Shown in pieces: positions 1-6,665 of a stretch of 8,006 bases of DNA (positions are counted from its first letter, which is position 1; each line of letters starts with the position of its first letter). The notes beneath the pieces are model-generated. The model saw only the letters and a program-made list of their open reading frames with translations. It did not search any database and had not been told where the DNA came from. The DNA is from an uncultured Clostridium sp. (GTDB lineage: Bacteria; Bacillota; Clostridia; TANB77; CAG-465), in NCBI GenBank assembly GCA_900553785.1, contig USES01000030.1:1-8006 (forward strand). The letters are read 5' to 3'. The position numbers were made by a program, and so were the translations under genes.

Positions 1-464
1 TGACAGACACTCTAGAAGTGTATATAATAGAGTTAGATAAAGTGAGAAGATTGTATAAAGAAAATCCAAGTTCAGAAATTTATCAGTGGATGATGTTCTT
101 GGACAATCCTAACTCCGAGGAGGTCGATGCTATCATGAAAGAAAACAAAGATATATGTGAAGCAACAAGTAATTTAGAAGATATTTGTGCTGATGAGGAA
201 TTACAGCGTTTCATTCAGTACAAAGAAAAACAAGAACATGATTGGGCAAGTTATAGAGAGCAGTCTATAAAAGAAGGACATGAAGAGGGTTTAAAAGAGG
301 GCTTGGAAAAAGGCATCAAAAAAGGCGTCGAAAAAGGCAGTAAGAAAAGAGAAGCTGAAATTATATCAAACATGTTACGCTCTGGAATGCCTCACTCACA
401 AATTTTAAGCTTGGTCAGCATTACACAAGAGGAACTTAATAATATTATTTCTAAACTAAACTAG
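1..464 (+). CDS. Rpn-family PD-(D/E)XK nuclease / putative transposase, C-terminal part (5' end outside window)
   Basis: The frame is open from the first bases of the window, reading TDTLEVYIIEL before the first possible internal start (GTG at 18). This matches the 'LTDxLExxxIEL' segment that follows the nuclease core in Rpn/PDDEXK_2 proteins, so the gene very probably starts upstream and only its C-terminal portion of about 150 residues is here. Family knowledge: Rpn proteins are PD-(D/E)XK endonucleases linked to recombination and often annotated as putative transposases. The catalytic residues would lie outside the window. What is visible is a helical middle region, then a charged stretch with Gly at every fourth residue (about 89-109 counted from the GTG), then a tail of the form 'isnMLrsGmphsqIlslvsiTqeELnni', typical of these proteins. 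It stops at TAG 462-464 just before a terminator. No inverted repeats or target duplication are visible, so it is not called a mobile element. Family call is fairly sure; activity is unknown. Confidence 0.8.
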   Translation, partial: TDTLEVYIIELDKVRRLYKENPSSEIYQWMMFLDNPNSEEVDAIMKENKDICEATSNLEDICADEELQRFIQYKEKQEHDWASYREQSIKEGHEEGLKEGLEKGIKKGVEKGSKKREAEIISNMLRSGMPHSQILSLVSITQEELNNIISKLN

Positions 465-469
465 ATTAC

Positions 470-505
470 AAAAAATACGGGTGTAATTTAACACTCGTAT
501 TTTTT
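470..505. terminator. Bidirectional intrinsic terminator between the Rpn-family gene and pheT
   Basis: A 15-bp inverted repeat (470-484 against 491-505) with one G-T type mismatch surrounds a 6-nt loop (aattta). A-runs on the left and T-runs on the right give a U-tail in either direction. It lies between the stop codons of two convergent genes (464 and 520), so it can end both transcripts. Confidence 0.88.
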
Positions 506-519
506 ATAGCTTTAAAAAC

Positions 520-2904
520 TTATCCTCTCATAGAAATGTTTCTACTTTCAAATAGTTCTATTACATCATGTCTTGCATTTTCTATCTCAGCAGAATCTAA
601 TGTATGATCTTCTGCGCCTAACGTAAACCTAATAGTTACACTCTTTTTATCCCTAAGCTTTTCACTACTTTCAAATATATCTACTAATTCATAAGAATTT
701 AAATTCAAAATCTTCTGGTTAACAAGAACATCTTCAAAAGTTTTAAACTCTGTATTGTTATCCACAATAAAGCTTAAATCAAATGTTACAGTTTGGTATT
801 TAGAAACATCTTTAACCTTTATGTCTGCTTTTTCAATACTATTTAGTACATCTAGATACAATTCTACTAAAACGCAATTCATCTTTTTGTCTATTGCATT
901 CTGTACTTTTAAATTCAACGTAGAAACATATCCAATACACTTTTCTCCTACATAAATATCTGATGAATTGACTGGGTTTATCCAATTATATTCCTCTAAA
1001 TTTTGTGCCTTAACAAAATGTGGAACTAAGTTCTTAGTTTGTTTTACTATACTGTGTATTGCTTGCAATGCTGCATGAACTAATATTTCTTCACTCTCTA
1101 CTTTACTTGCAAACACTGCTCCTAAGTTTTTCTTTTCTATACAATTCTCACCCTTTACAGGATACTCCCAAACTTTACCTATTTCAAATATTCTTACATC
1201 ATTCATGTATTTTATATTTTTTTCAGTTGCACAAAGCATAGTAGGAATCATTGTAGCACGAAGTACAGAATTATCTCCATCAATACTATTTATTATCTTA
1301 ATATTGTCTTTTGTTTCAATATTAAGTTCTTTATTTTTCTTAAGGTCATACCATACATAGCTTTGAATTTCAGACATATTAAATTTTTCTGCAAGTAAAT
1401 CTTTTATAGTATAATCTACCACTTGTTCTGGATCTTCTCTCACAATTTTAATTTCTGTATCGCGTGTAAGTGGTGTAATATTATCATAACCATAAACTCT
1501 GGCAATTTCCTCTACTAAATCTGCTTTTAAGCTTACATCTTTAGTAGCTCTATAACTAGGCACTGTAACTGTCATATTGCCTGAGTTTTCTTTCACTTCA
1601 AATCCTAGGCTTGTAAGAATACTTACCATTTTTTCTACAGGAAGTTTAATGCCTATCATTTTCTCAACATATTCATGTGTTAAAGTTATTTCTCTTACAG
1701 GATAATGTTTAGCATATACATCTGAAAATCTAGATGTAACACTTGCTCCACTGTCTATATTTTTTAGCAAATATATAAATCTTTCTATAGCTATACGTGT
1801 AAGTTCAGGGTCTAGAGTTTTCTCATACCTTGCAGACGCATCCGTTCTTAGCCCTAGTGATATTGCAGTTTTACGAATAGACATTGCATCAAAACATGCA
1901 GACTCCAACATAAGAGTAGTTGTATTATCTGTTATTTCAGTATTTTCTCCTCCCATTATACCAGCAATTGCAACAGGAGTATTATCATTACATATAACAA
2001 GGCTACCTTTAGGTAATGTTCTCTTTGCAGAATCTAAAGTTACAAACTCTGTATCTTTATCTAAAGATTTAACATTTATGTTAGAAATAAGTGACTTATC
2101 AAAAGCGTGCATTGGTTGTCCAAGCTCTAACATTATATAATTTGTTAAATCTGCAAGTAGGTTTATTTGTCTACATCCAGCATAGTACAATCTTATTCCC
2201 ATGTTTATAGGAGACACATGCTTTGTTATATTTTCTACTGTTATTGCAGAATATCTAAAGCATTTGTCTTTATCCTCAATAGATATTTTTAAAGCCTCTT
2301 TATCATTATACTTATCCACATTTTCTACGTCTAATGGTTTAAGTTTTCTTCCAGTTATTGCAGCTATTTCTCTAGCAATTCCATAATGTCCCCAAAGGTC
2401 TGGTCTGTTTGTTAAAGATTTATTATCTATTTCAAATACAGTGTCATCTATATCCATTATATCTTTTATATTTGTTCCAGGTTCAACCTCCAAAGAAATC
2501 TCCATAAGACCCGCGTGGTCATCGCTTATTCCAAGCTCTTTTGCAGACATACACATTCCAAAACTATCATAGCCAGCAAGTTTTGCTTGCCCTATTTTTA
2601 TTCCTTGCACTGTACTGCCTATTGGAGCAAATGGTACAAGCATACCAACTTTTACATTTGGTGCACCACACATTATTTGAAGATTTTTTGTACCATCAAA
2701 TACAGATAGTTTATGTAATTTATGTGATTCTGGCACTTCTTCTACACTATCTATCCTTCCTACAATTATACCATTAAGATTTTCGCCTTTTTTCTCTACA
2801 CCCTCAACTTCTGCAGTAGATAATGCAAAACGTTTTATTAAATCATCTATATCTATTCCGTCTAAATCTACAAAGTCTTTTATCCAATTCATAGAAATAT
2901 ACAT
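520..2904 (-). CDS. pheT: Phenylalanine--tRNA ligase beta subunit
   Basis: This is the beta subunit of the alpha2beta2 cytoplasmic enzyme that charges tRNA-Phe with phenylalanine using ATP. At 794 aa it has the usual bacterial length. Visible domains in order: an N-terminal segment; an EMAP/OB-type tRNA-binding domain (about 40-150, including HKLHKLSVFDG and MCGAPNV); the conserved NRPDLWGHYGIAREIA block at 166-181; the B3/B4 editing domain (about 210-390, with MHAFD and SIRKTAISLGLRTDASARYEK); a B5 domain (about 405-475); the catalytic-like core (about 480-690); and a C-terminal FDX-ACB anticodon-binding domain (about 700-794, with VTFDLSFIV and TIRFTLGAEDHTL). The ATG at 2904 is chosen because AGGAGG lies 8 nt upstream (2913-2918); an internal Met at codon 5 has no such site. 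The ribosome binding site overlaps the pheS stop codon, with 12 nt between the genes, so translation is probably coupled. It ends in TAA next to the shared terminator at 470-505. Confidence 0.98.
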   Translation of the reverse strand: MYISMNWIKDFVDLDGIDIDDLIKRFALSTAEVEGVEKKGENLNGIIVGRIDSVEEVPESHKLHKLSVFDGTKNLQIMCGAPNVKVGMLVPFAPIGSTVQGIKIGQAKLAGYDSFGMCMSAKELGISDDHAGLMEISLEVEPGTNIKDIMDIDDTVFEIDNKSLTNRPDLWGHYGIAREIAAITGRKLKPLDVENVDKYNDKEALKISIEDKDKCFRYSAITVENITKHVSPINMGIRLYYAGCRQINLLADLTNYIMLELGQPMHAFDKSLISNINVKSLDKDTEFVTLDSAKRTLPKGSLVICNDNTPVAIAGIMGGENTEITDNTTTLMLESACFDAMSIRKTAISLGLRTDASARYEKTLDPELTRIAIERFIYLLKNIDSGASVTSRFSDVYAKHYPVREITLTHEYVEKMIGIKLPVEKMVSILTSLGFEVKENSGNMTVTVPSYRATKDVSLKADLVEEIARVYGYDNITPLTRDTEIKIVREDPEQVVDYTIKDLLAEKFNMSEIQSYVWYDLKKNKELNIETKDNIKIINSIDGDNSVLRATMIPTMLCATEKNIKYMNDVRIFEIGKVWEYPVKGENCIEKKNLGAVFASKVESEEILVHAALQAIHSIVKQTKNLVPHFVKAQNLEEYNWINPVNSSDIYVGEKCIGYVSTLNLKVQNAIDKKMNCVLVELYLDVLNSIEKADIKVKDVSKYQTVTFDLSFIVDNNTEFKTFEDVLVNQKILNLNSYELVDIFESSEKLRDKKSVTIRFTLGAEDHTLDSAEIENARHDVIELFESRNISMRG

Positions 2905-2916
2905 ATCTTTTACCTC

Positions 2917-3945
2917 CTATTTACTTCCTAGTTGTTTAAGATATCTTAAATCACATGAATTAAGTATTCTTAAATCGCTTATTCCATATTTCATCATAGC
3001 TAAACGTGAAAGTCCAAGTCCAAAAGCAAAACCTGAATATTCTTCTGGATCAATTCCACCCATCTCTAATACTTTTGGGTGAATAAGTCCGCATGGACAT
3101 AATTCAATCCAACCACCTTGTTTACATACTTTACACCCCGTACCACCACAATACATACAGCTTACATCAAGTTCAAAACCCGGCTCAACGAATGGGAAAA
3201 ATCCTGGTCTTAAACGTACGTTTAAGTCTTTTTTGAATACTTCGGACAACATTGTTTTCATGAAATAAATAAGATTTGCAACAGAAATATCTTTATCTAT
3301 CATCATGCCCTCAAGTTGGAAAAATGTATTTTCGTGAGATGCATCAAGTTCTTCATTTCTAAAACATCTTCCTGGAAATATTGCTTTTAGTGGTGCTCCA
3401 TATTTTTTCATAATTTTATTTTGTGCAGCACTTGTTTGTGTTTTTAAAAGTTCACCATTTTCTAACCAATATGTATCTTGCATATCTCTTGCTGGATGGT
3501 ATTTAGGTACATTTACTGCCTCAAAGTTATTGTACTCGGTTTCAACTTCCATTCCACTTTCTACAGTAAAGCCCATAGATTTAAATATACCCTCTAGTTC
3601 ACGTTGAACAAGTGTTACAGGATGAAGAGAACCACAACAAGTATTAACAGGCACAGTCATATCATATCTTTTTTGTGATGCCATTTTTTTGGCAAATGCT
3701 TCTTCTTCAATACGTAATTTTTTGTCCGCAAAAGCCTTTTCTATAGCTCCCCTTGTTTCATTAACTAATTTTCCGAAAATTGGACGTTTATCTGCACTTA
3801 AACTCCCCATTTCTTTTGAAATATTTGCAAGTTCAGATTTTTTACCAAATGCTTCTACCCTTATTTGTTCAATCTTTTCTAAATCTACTGCATCTTTAAT
3901 TCTATCTAGTATATCTTGCTTAATTTTGTTTAGTTTTTCTTCCAT
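2917..3945 (-). CDS. pheS: Phenylalanine--tRNA ligase alpha subunit
   Basis: This is the catalytic alpha subunit, a class II synthetase that pairs with the pheT product immediately downstream. The protein is 342 aa from the chosen start, standard for the family. Residues 1-90 form the N-terminal coiled coil that binds tRNA. The class II core follows with HPARDMQDTYW (150-160), LLKTQTSAAQ (167-175; many relatives have a RTHTS form here), motif 2 FPGRCFRNEELDASHENTFF (190-209), and motif 3 with GFAFGLGLSRLA (305-316). The Ala of FAFG, important for phenylalanine specificity in E. coli PheS, is present. A Cys cluster (263, 266, 271, 274, then 283 and 285) sits between motifs 2 and 3, as in many Firmicute relatives. 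The open frame extends to a GTG at 3969 and an ATG at 3954. The ATG at 3945 is preferred because AAAGGA lies 8 nt before it and it gives the normal N-terminus. Stop is TAG. Confidence 0.97.
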   Translation of the reverse strand: MEEKLNKIKQDILDRIKDAVDLEKIEQIRVEAFGKKSELANISKEMGSLSADKRPIFGKLVNETRGAIEKAFADKKLRIEEEAFAKKMASQKRYDMTVPVNTCCGSLHPVTLVQRELEGIFKSMGFTVESGMEVETEYNNFEAVNVPKYHPARDMQDTYWLENGELLKTQTSAAQNKIMKKYGAPLKAIFPGRCFRNEELDASHENTFFQLEGMMIDKDISVANLIYFMKTMLSEVFKKDLNVRLRPGFFPFVEPGFELDVSCMYCGGTGCKVCKQGGWIELCPCGLIHPKVLEMGGIDPEEYSGFAFGLGLSRLAMMKYGISDLRILNSCDLRYLKQLGSK

Positions 3946-3969
3946 TTTTTTCATCCTTTCACAAACCAC

Positions 3970-4000
3970 AAAAATACCACCAACTTAAATGTAGGTGGTA
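3970..4000 (-). terminator. Leader terminator (attenuator) upstream of pheS
   Basis: On the minus strand UACCACC (4000-3994) pairs perfectly with GGUGGUA (3981-3975) across a 12-nt loop, followed by five U (3974-3970). It lies inside the pheST leader, 25 nt before the chosen pheS start and well downstream of the promoter, so it is an attenuator rather than the end of an upstream gene. The GGUGGU arm carries UGGU, which could pair with the ACCA end of tRNA-Phe; that reading is inference. Confidence 0.8.
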
Positions 4001-4147
4001 AAATTTCTAAATTTATATAACAATACACATATATCATTATCCTAAAAGTGAAATTTCAGTTTGGGATGTATAACGGGCTTACAGCCGGTGACCCGTATTC
4101 TCTTAATACACCTTGTCCTTACCTACTTTGCTTTTGGTTTTTTACAT
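3970..4147 (-). promoter_or_regulatory. Structured pheST leader RNA, T-box Stem I-like, Phe (UUC) specifier candidate
   Basis: The untranslated leader of pheST, from a predicted start near 4147, holds nested complementary arms reading as one long hairpin. The base helix is CCAAAAG (4131-4137) with CUUUUAGG (4041-4048, one bulged A). A second helix is GGUGUAU (4106-4112) with AUACAUC (4065-4071). The tip is ACGGG (4092-4096) with CCCGU (4073-4077). The order of short motifs resembles T-box Stem I: AGUA on the 5' side, AAGAGA before the tip, GGCUGUAAG in the tip loop, then GAA-AU-UUC-A on the 3' side next to the base helix. UUC is a Phe codon, as expected for pheST. A conserved T-box sequence (UGGN with ACC) upstream of the terminator is not seen. 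The structured leader is well supported; T-box identity is inference. Confidence 0.6.
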
Positions 4148-4153
4148 AAAGGT

Positions 4154-4182
4154 ATTGTAACACTTTTGTATATGGTTGTCAA
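4154..4182 (-). promoter_or_regulatory. Sigma-A promoter for the pheST operon
   Basis: On the minus strand a perfect -35 TTGACA (4177-4182) is followed after exactly 17 bp by TACAAT (4154-4159), one mismatch from consensus. Transcription would start near 4147, giving a leader of about 200 nt before pheS. Confidence 0.88.
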
Positions 4183-4203
4183 CTGTAAATGGTTAAAGTA
4201 TAA

Positions 4204-4234
4204 AGAACTTACAAACAAATAGTTCATAAGTTCT
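4204..4234 (-). terminator. Possible weak terminator after the InlB-repeat gene
   Basis: AGAACUUA and UAAGUUCU arms (4227-4234 and 4204-4211) pair perfectly over 8 bp around a 15-nt loop, 38 nt after the stop codon of the upstream gene and before the pheST promoter. The stem has few G-C pairs and the following U-run is interrupted (UUAUACUUU), so the call is tentative. Confidence 0.35.
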
Positions 4235-4272
4235 ATTTTAATATACACAAAGTTTTAATTTTAAACTAATTA

Positions 4273-5121
4273 TTATCTATTATCTGTGCAATTTATAGTC
4301 TCTGTTTTTTTACATGTACTTCCATCTTTTGTATAACCGTCAGGGCATTTTTGAGTCTTAATTGTACTAGCTACTGGCACACACCACATAAATGCTCCAC
4401 CTACACCATCTTCTTCAGTGTACATGTAGTGACTGCTATCTTTACATACCCAACCATTAGCTCCATTATCTGCATAGTATCTTGTTCCCATGCATTTTCC
4501 GTTACTCATCTTGTAACCATCCGGACAAGTAGACGTGCTTACCATATTAGCTGTTACCTCTTTAGTACATTTGCTTCCGTCACCTGTTGGCGTGCAACCA
4601 TCAGGACAAGTAAATGGCTCCTTCCACAAAGCCTTTAACTTCATATTAGCATTTACTACTGTGTCTTTTGTAACCGTATTGCCACTTTCATCAACCCATT
4701 TGTCAAACACAAAACCGTCTTTTGTAGGGTTAACTGGCAAAACTATTATCTTGCCGTTTTCTGCAACAATGCCATCAACACCATTTCCACCATCTGTATC
4801 AAATGTAATTGTAACTGTTTTTGCATCTTTAGATACCCAATAAGCTTTTAGCTTAATATCACTTGTAATAAACATATCACTTGAAATAATGTTTCCAGTT
4901 TCGTTAAGCCAACCCATAAATACGTACCCTTCTTTTGCTGGTTTAACTGGCAATAATATTTTTTTATTCTTTTCCATAATAATACTGCCTATATCACTAC
5001 CACCGTCCGTATCAAAAGTTGCACTAATAGCCTCTAAACTATTATCTATCCATTTAGCAGTTAATATAGTATCCTCTGTAAACTTAGTGCCTTTAGTTAC
5101 TATATTATTATTTGTATCCAT
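4273..5121 (-). CDS. 3' fragment of the InlB-repeat protein: repeats 2-3 and Cys-rich C-terminus
   Basis: The 282-codon open segment begins at an ATG 3 nt after the interrupting TGA, in the same frame as the upstream fragment. It holds the rest of repeat 1, complete repeats 2 (ISATFDTDGG to LKAYWV) and 3 (VTITFDTDGG to LKALWK), and then a C-terminal region of about 110 residues. That region has about 13 cysteines and three CPDG modules (CPDGCTPTGDGSKC, CPDGYKMSNGKC, CPDGYTKDGSTC). No signal peptide or strong ribosome binding site precedes this ATG. Separate expression would need reinitiation after the stop and would leave a Cys-rich domain in the cytoplasm, so it is best read as the remainder of one gene. 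Confidence 0.6.
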   Translation of the reverse strand: MDTNNNIVTKGTKFTEDTILTAKWIDNSLEAISATFDTDGGSDIGSIIMEKNKKILLPVKPAKEGYVFMGWLNETGNIISSDMFITSDIKLKAYWVSKDAKTVTITFDTDGGNGVDGIVAENGKIIVLPVNPTKDGFVFDKWVDESGNTVTKDTVVNANMKLKALWKEPFTCPDGCTPTGDGSKCTKEVTANMVSTSTCPDGYKMSNGKCMGTRYYADNGANGWVCKDSSHYMYTEEDGVGGAFMWCVPVASTIKTQKCPDGYTKDGSTCKKTETINCTDNR

Positions 5122-5124
5122 CCA

Positions 5125-5337
5125 TCATACAAATGAATATCCCTCTTTTGATGGTGCCTCTGGCAAAACAACGACTTCACCATCTAATACTTTAACACTT
5201 GAAATTAGAGTACCTTCATCCGTATTAAACGTAACTGTAAATGATTTTTTCATACCAAACAATAAGTACAATATAACAAGTATAAGCACAACGATTATAA
5301 TTGCTAAGATAATTATCCACTTCTTTTTGCTTTTCAT
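5125..5337 (-). CDS. 5' fragment of the InlB-repeat protein: membrane anchor plus half of repeat 1
   Basis: The 70-codon open segment starts at ATG 5337 with AGGGGGA (5346-5352) placed 8 nt upstream and a promoter just before. It encodes MKSKKK, a Leu/Ile/Val-rich transmembrane segment without an obvious cleavage site, then FTVTFNTDEG and the first half of an InlB-type repeat up to GYSFV. As it ends in the middle of a repeat fold, it is unlikely to be a stable protein alone. If the TGA is a true stop, this is the only part translated from the normal initiation site. Confidence 0.6.
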   Translation of the reverse strand: MKSKKKWIIILAIIIVVLILVILYLLFGMKKSFTVTFNTDEGTLISSVKVLDGEVVVLPEAPSKEGYSFV

Positions 5338-5362
5338 TTAAAAAGTCCCCCTCATGTGAATA

Positions 5363-5390
5363 ATTATATCATAAGATTAATATATTTCAA
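5363..5390 (-). promoter_or_regulatory. Sigma-A promoter for the InlB-repeat gene
   Basis: On the minus strand TTGAAA (5385-5390) is followed after 16 bp by a perfect TATAAT (5363-5368), about 25 bp before the start codon. No hairpin terminator is visible between the carboxypeptidase stop and this promoter, so some read-through from that gene is also likely. Confidence 0.72.
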
Positions 5391-5425
5391 CATTTATAAT
5401 CCACTAACTACCGTATAGCTTATTT

Positions 5426-6568
5426 TTAAAATAATTTTAATTCCACATCAAATATATGTCTGATTCCATTTAGCATATAATCTAGAACTGTATTTTTACG
5501 TATATCCTGTTCTAGAGCCACCTCTGTAGAGTATATTTTTTCTTCGTCTATATACATAGCTATATCTCCTAAAACATTGCCTTTTGACATAGGTGCATTT
5601 ATTACAGGCAGTAATGTTTGTTTCACATATATATTGTCTACTTCTCCTTCTTTCAATGGTAAAACTAAATTATCTGTTATATGCTTATCATATTTTTGTA
5701 TATGTCCTTTGTATACTGGAATAGATACATACCACTTCATTTGTTCTGAAATATCTACCATGCTATAAGTACCAAAAGCATAATCCATGAGTTTTTTTCC
5801 ATCTGCAAAACGCTCGTTACTTGTTTCTCCTCCAAGAATCACGGTTATTATTTGCATATCTTCTTTTTTGGCTATTGTAACCAAGCACATATTAGCTCCG
5901 TTAGTAAAGCCCGTCTTTCCTCCAACACAGTACTCATATGTGTGTAAAAGCCTATTTGTATTGGAGAGATATTTACTTTGTTTTCCCATTTTTATTTCTA
6001 TTTCCTTAGTCCCCATTATTTTTTGAAGTTCAGGATATTTTAATGTCTCTTTAGCTATTTTAGCCAAATCTTGCGCTGTGCAATAGTTTTCTGTAGTATC
6101 TAATCCATGTGGATTAGAGTAATTTGTGTTATATGCCCCTATGTTTTTTGCTTTGTTATTCATAAGAATGACGAAATCTTCTACATTTCCCGAAACGCAT
6201 TCTGCTAAAGCCACGGCACAATCATTACCACTTTCTAGCATAAGACCATAAAGCAAAGCCTCAACTGTAATTTCCTCTCCTGCTTTTATTCCAACCTCTG
6301 AACCTCCAACACCAGCTGCTTTTTTTGAAATAACTGTTTTTTTATCAATACTGCAATTATCTAAAACAACCATAGCAGTCATAAGTTTTGTTGTACTTGC
6401 AATTTTTCTTCTATCTGCTGCATTTTTACTATATAATACTCTATCACTGCTCACTTCAATTACAATAGCAGCTGGAGAGTTTATTGTTATATCTTGAGCA
6501 AATACAAAATTCAAACCACTAGATATAATTGTAAAAACTCCAAGTATTTTAAGAACTATTTTTTTCAA
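5426..6568 (-). CDS. Serine-type D-alanyl-D-alanine carboxypeptidase (peptidase S11, DacF/PBP5-like)
   Basis: This enzyme removes the terminal D-Ala from peptidoglycan pentapeptides outside the membrane and limits cross-linking. All three penicillin-binding motifs are present (numbered from the TTG start, 380 aa): STTK at 58-61 with nucleophile Ser58, SGN at 113-115, and KTG at 218-220. Residues 1-24 form a signal peptide with a basic start, hydrophobic core and FVFA cleavage site. A PBP5-type C-terminal beta domain spans about 275-360, and the last 20 residues could form the usual amphipathic membrane anchor. The open frame reaches a GTG at 6577, but that codon lies inside AAGGTGAT, a perfect Shine-Dalgarno match. 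The TTG at 6568, 6 nt after AAGGTG and giving an MKK-type signal peptide, is therefore the better start. DacF-type genes can be sporulation-linked, but nothing here shows this. No clear promoter was found in the short divergent gap before it. Confidence 0.94.
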   Translation of the reverse strand: MKKIVLKILGVFTIISSGLNFVFAQDITINSPAAIVIEVSSDRVLYSKNAADRRKIASTTKLMTAMVVLDNCSIDKKTVISKKAAGVGGSEVGIKAGEEITVEALLYGLMLESGNDCAVALAECVSGNVEDFVILMNNKAKNIGAYNTNYSNPHGLDTTENYCTAQDLAKIAKETLKYPELQKIMGTKEIEIKMGKQSKYLSNTNRLLHTYEYCVGGKTGFTNGANMCLVTIAKKEDMQIITVILGGETSNERFADGKKLMDYAFGTYSMVDISEQMKWYVSIPVYKGHIQKYDKHITDNLVLPLKEGEVDNIYVKQTLLPVINAPMSKGNVLGDIAMYIDEEKIYSTEVALEQDIRKNTVLDYMLNGIRHIFDVELKLF

Positions 6569-6615
6569 AAGTATCACCTTTTACATTCTATGTTGTCTAT
6601 GCTGCCTTAATGAGC

Positions 6616-6644
6616 TTTACTTTATTCAAAAAATACATTATAAT
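6616..6644 (+). promoter_or_regulatory. Sigma-A promoter for the Smr-domain gene
   Basis: TTTACT (6616-6621) and a perfect TATAAT (6639-6644) are 17 bp apart, 21 bp before the ATG at 6666. GAAGGA (6654-6659) then serves as ribosome binding site with 6-nt spacing. Confidence 0.7.
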
Positions 6645-6665
6645 ATAACAAGTGAAGGAAAAAAT

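Larger units (their letters stand above)
4273..5337 (-). pseudogene. Membrane-anchored InlB-repeat (Flg_new / Listeria-Bacteroides repeat) surface protein, interrupted by in-frame TGA
   Basis: Two open segments lie in the same frame and are separated only by TGA (5125-5127) and one TGG codon; read through, they give about 354 residues. The order is: a basic N-terminus and one hydrophobic segment (residues 7-27) that would anchor it in the membrane; three InlB-type beta-grasp repeats, each starting like 'vTFdTDgG' and ending in a hydrophobic-x-W box and a final 'LkAxW'; and a Cys-rich C-terminal region with CPDG modules. The TGA falls in repeat 1 at the position before W that is Gly in repeat 2 (FMGW) and Lys in repeat 3 (FDKW). 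GGA to TGA is a single-base change. No frameshift or other stop is present, so the damage is either very recent, bypassed, or a sequence error. The protein was probably surface-exposed; InlB-type repeats are common in adhesins and other wall proteins. Ligand and role are unknown. Confidence 0.75.

Noticed and set aside
1..464. Complete insertion sequence around the Rpn-family gene
   Set aside because: The 5' part lies outside the window, and no terminal inverted repeats or target duplications are seen; the right edge is simply a shared terminator.
3689..3988. Plus-strand ORF of 99 codons opposite the 5' part of pheS
   Set aside because: It is antisense to a conserved gene and to its leader terminator; the Ser/Leu/Phe-rich composition is what the reverse of a Lys/Glu-rich coiled coil gives.
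4273..5337. Genetic code reassignment (TGA as Gly or Trp)
   Set aside because: Only one in-frame TGA exists in the window; every other gene is free of TGA and uses TGG for Trp, so a point mutation is simpler.
4889..5341. Plus-strand ORF of 150 codons opposite the InlB-repeat gene
   Set aside because: It is an antisense shadow: the complementary frame has recognisable repeats and a membrane anchor, and this frame has no ribosome binding site or family features.
5575..6026. Plus-strand short ORFs (63 and 79 codons) inside the carboxypeptidase gene
   Set aside because: They are antisense to a gene with all three catalytic motifs intact and have no initiation signals.
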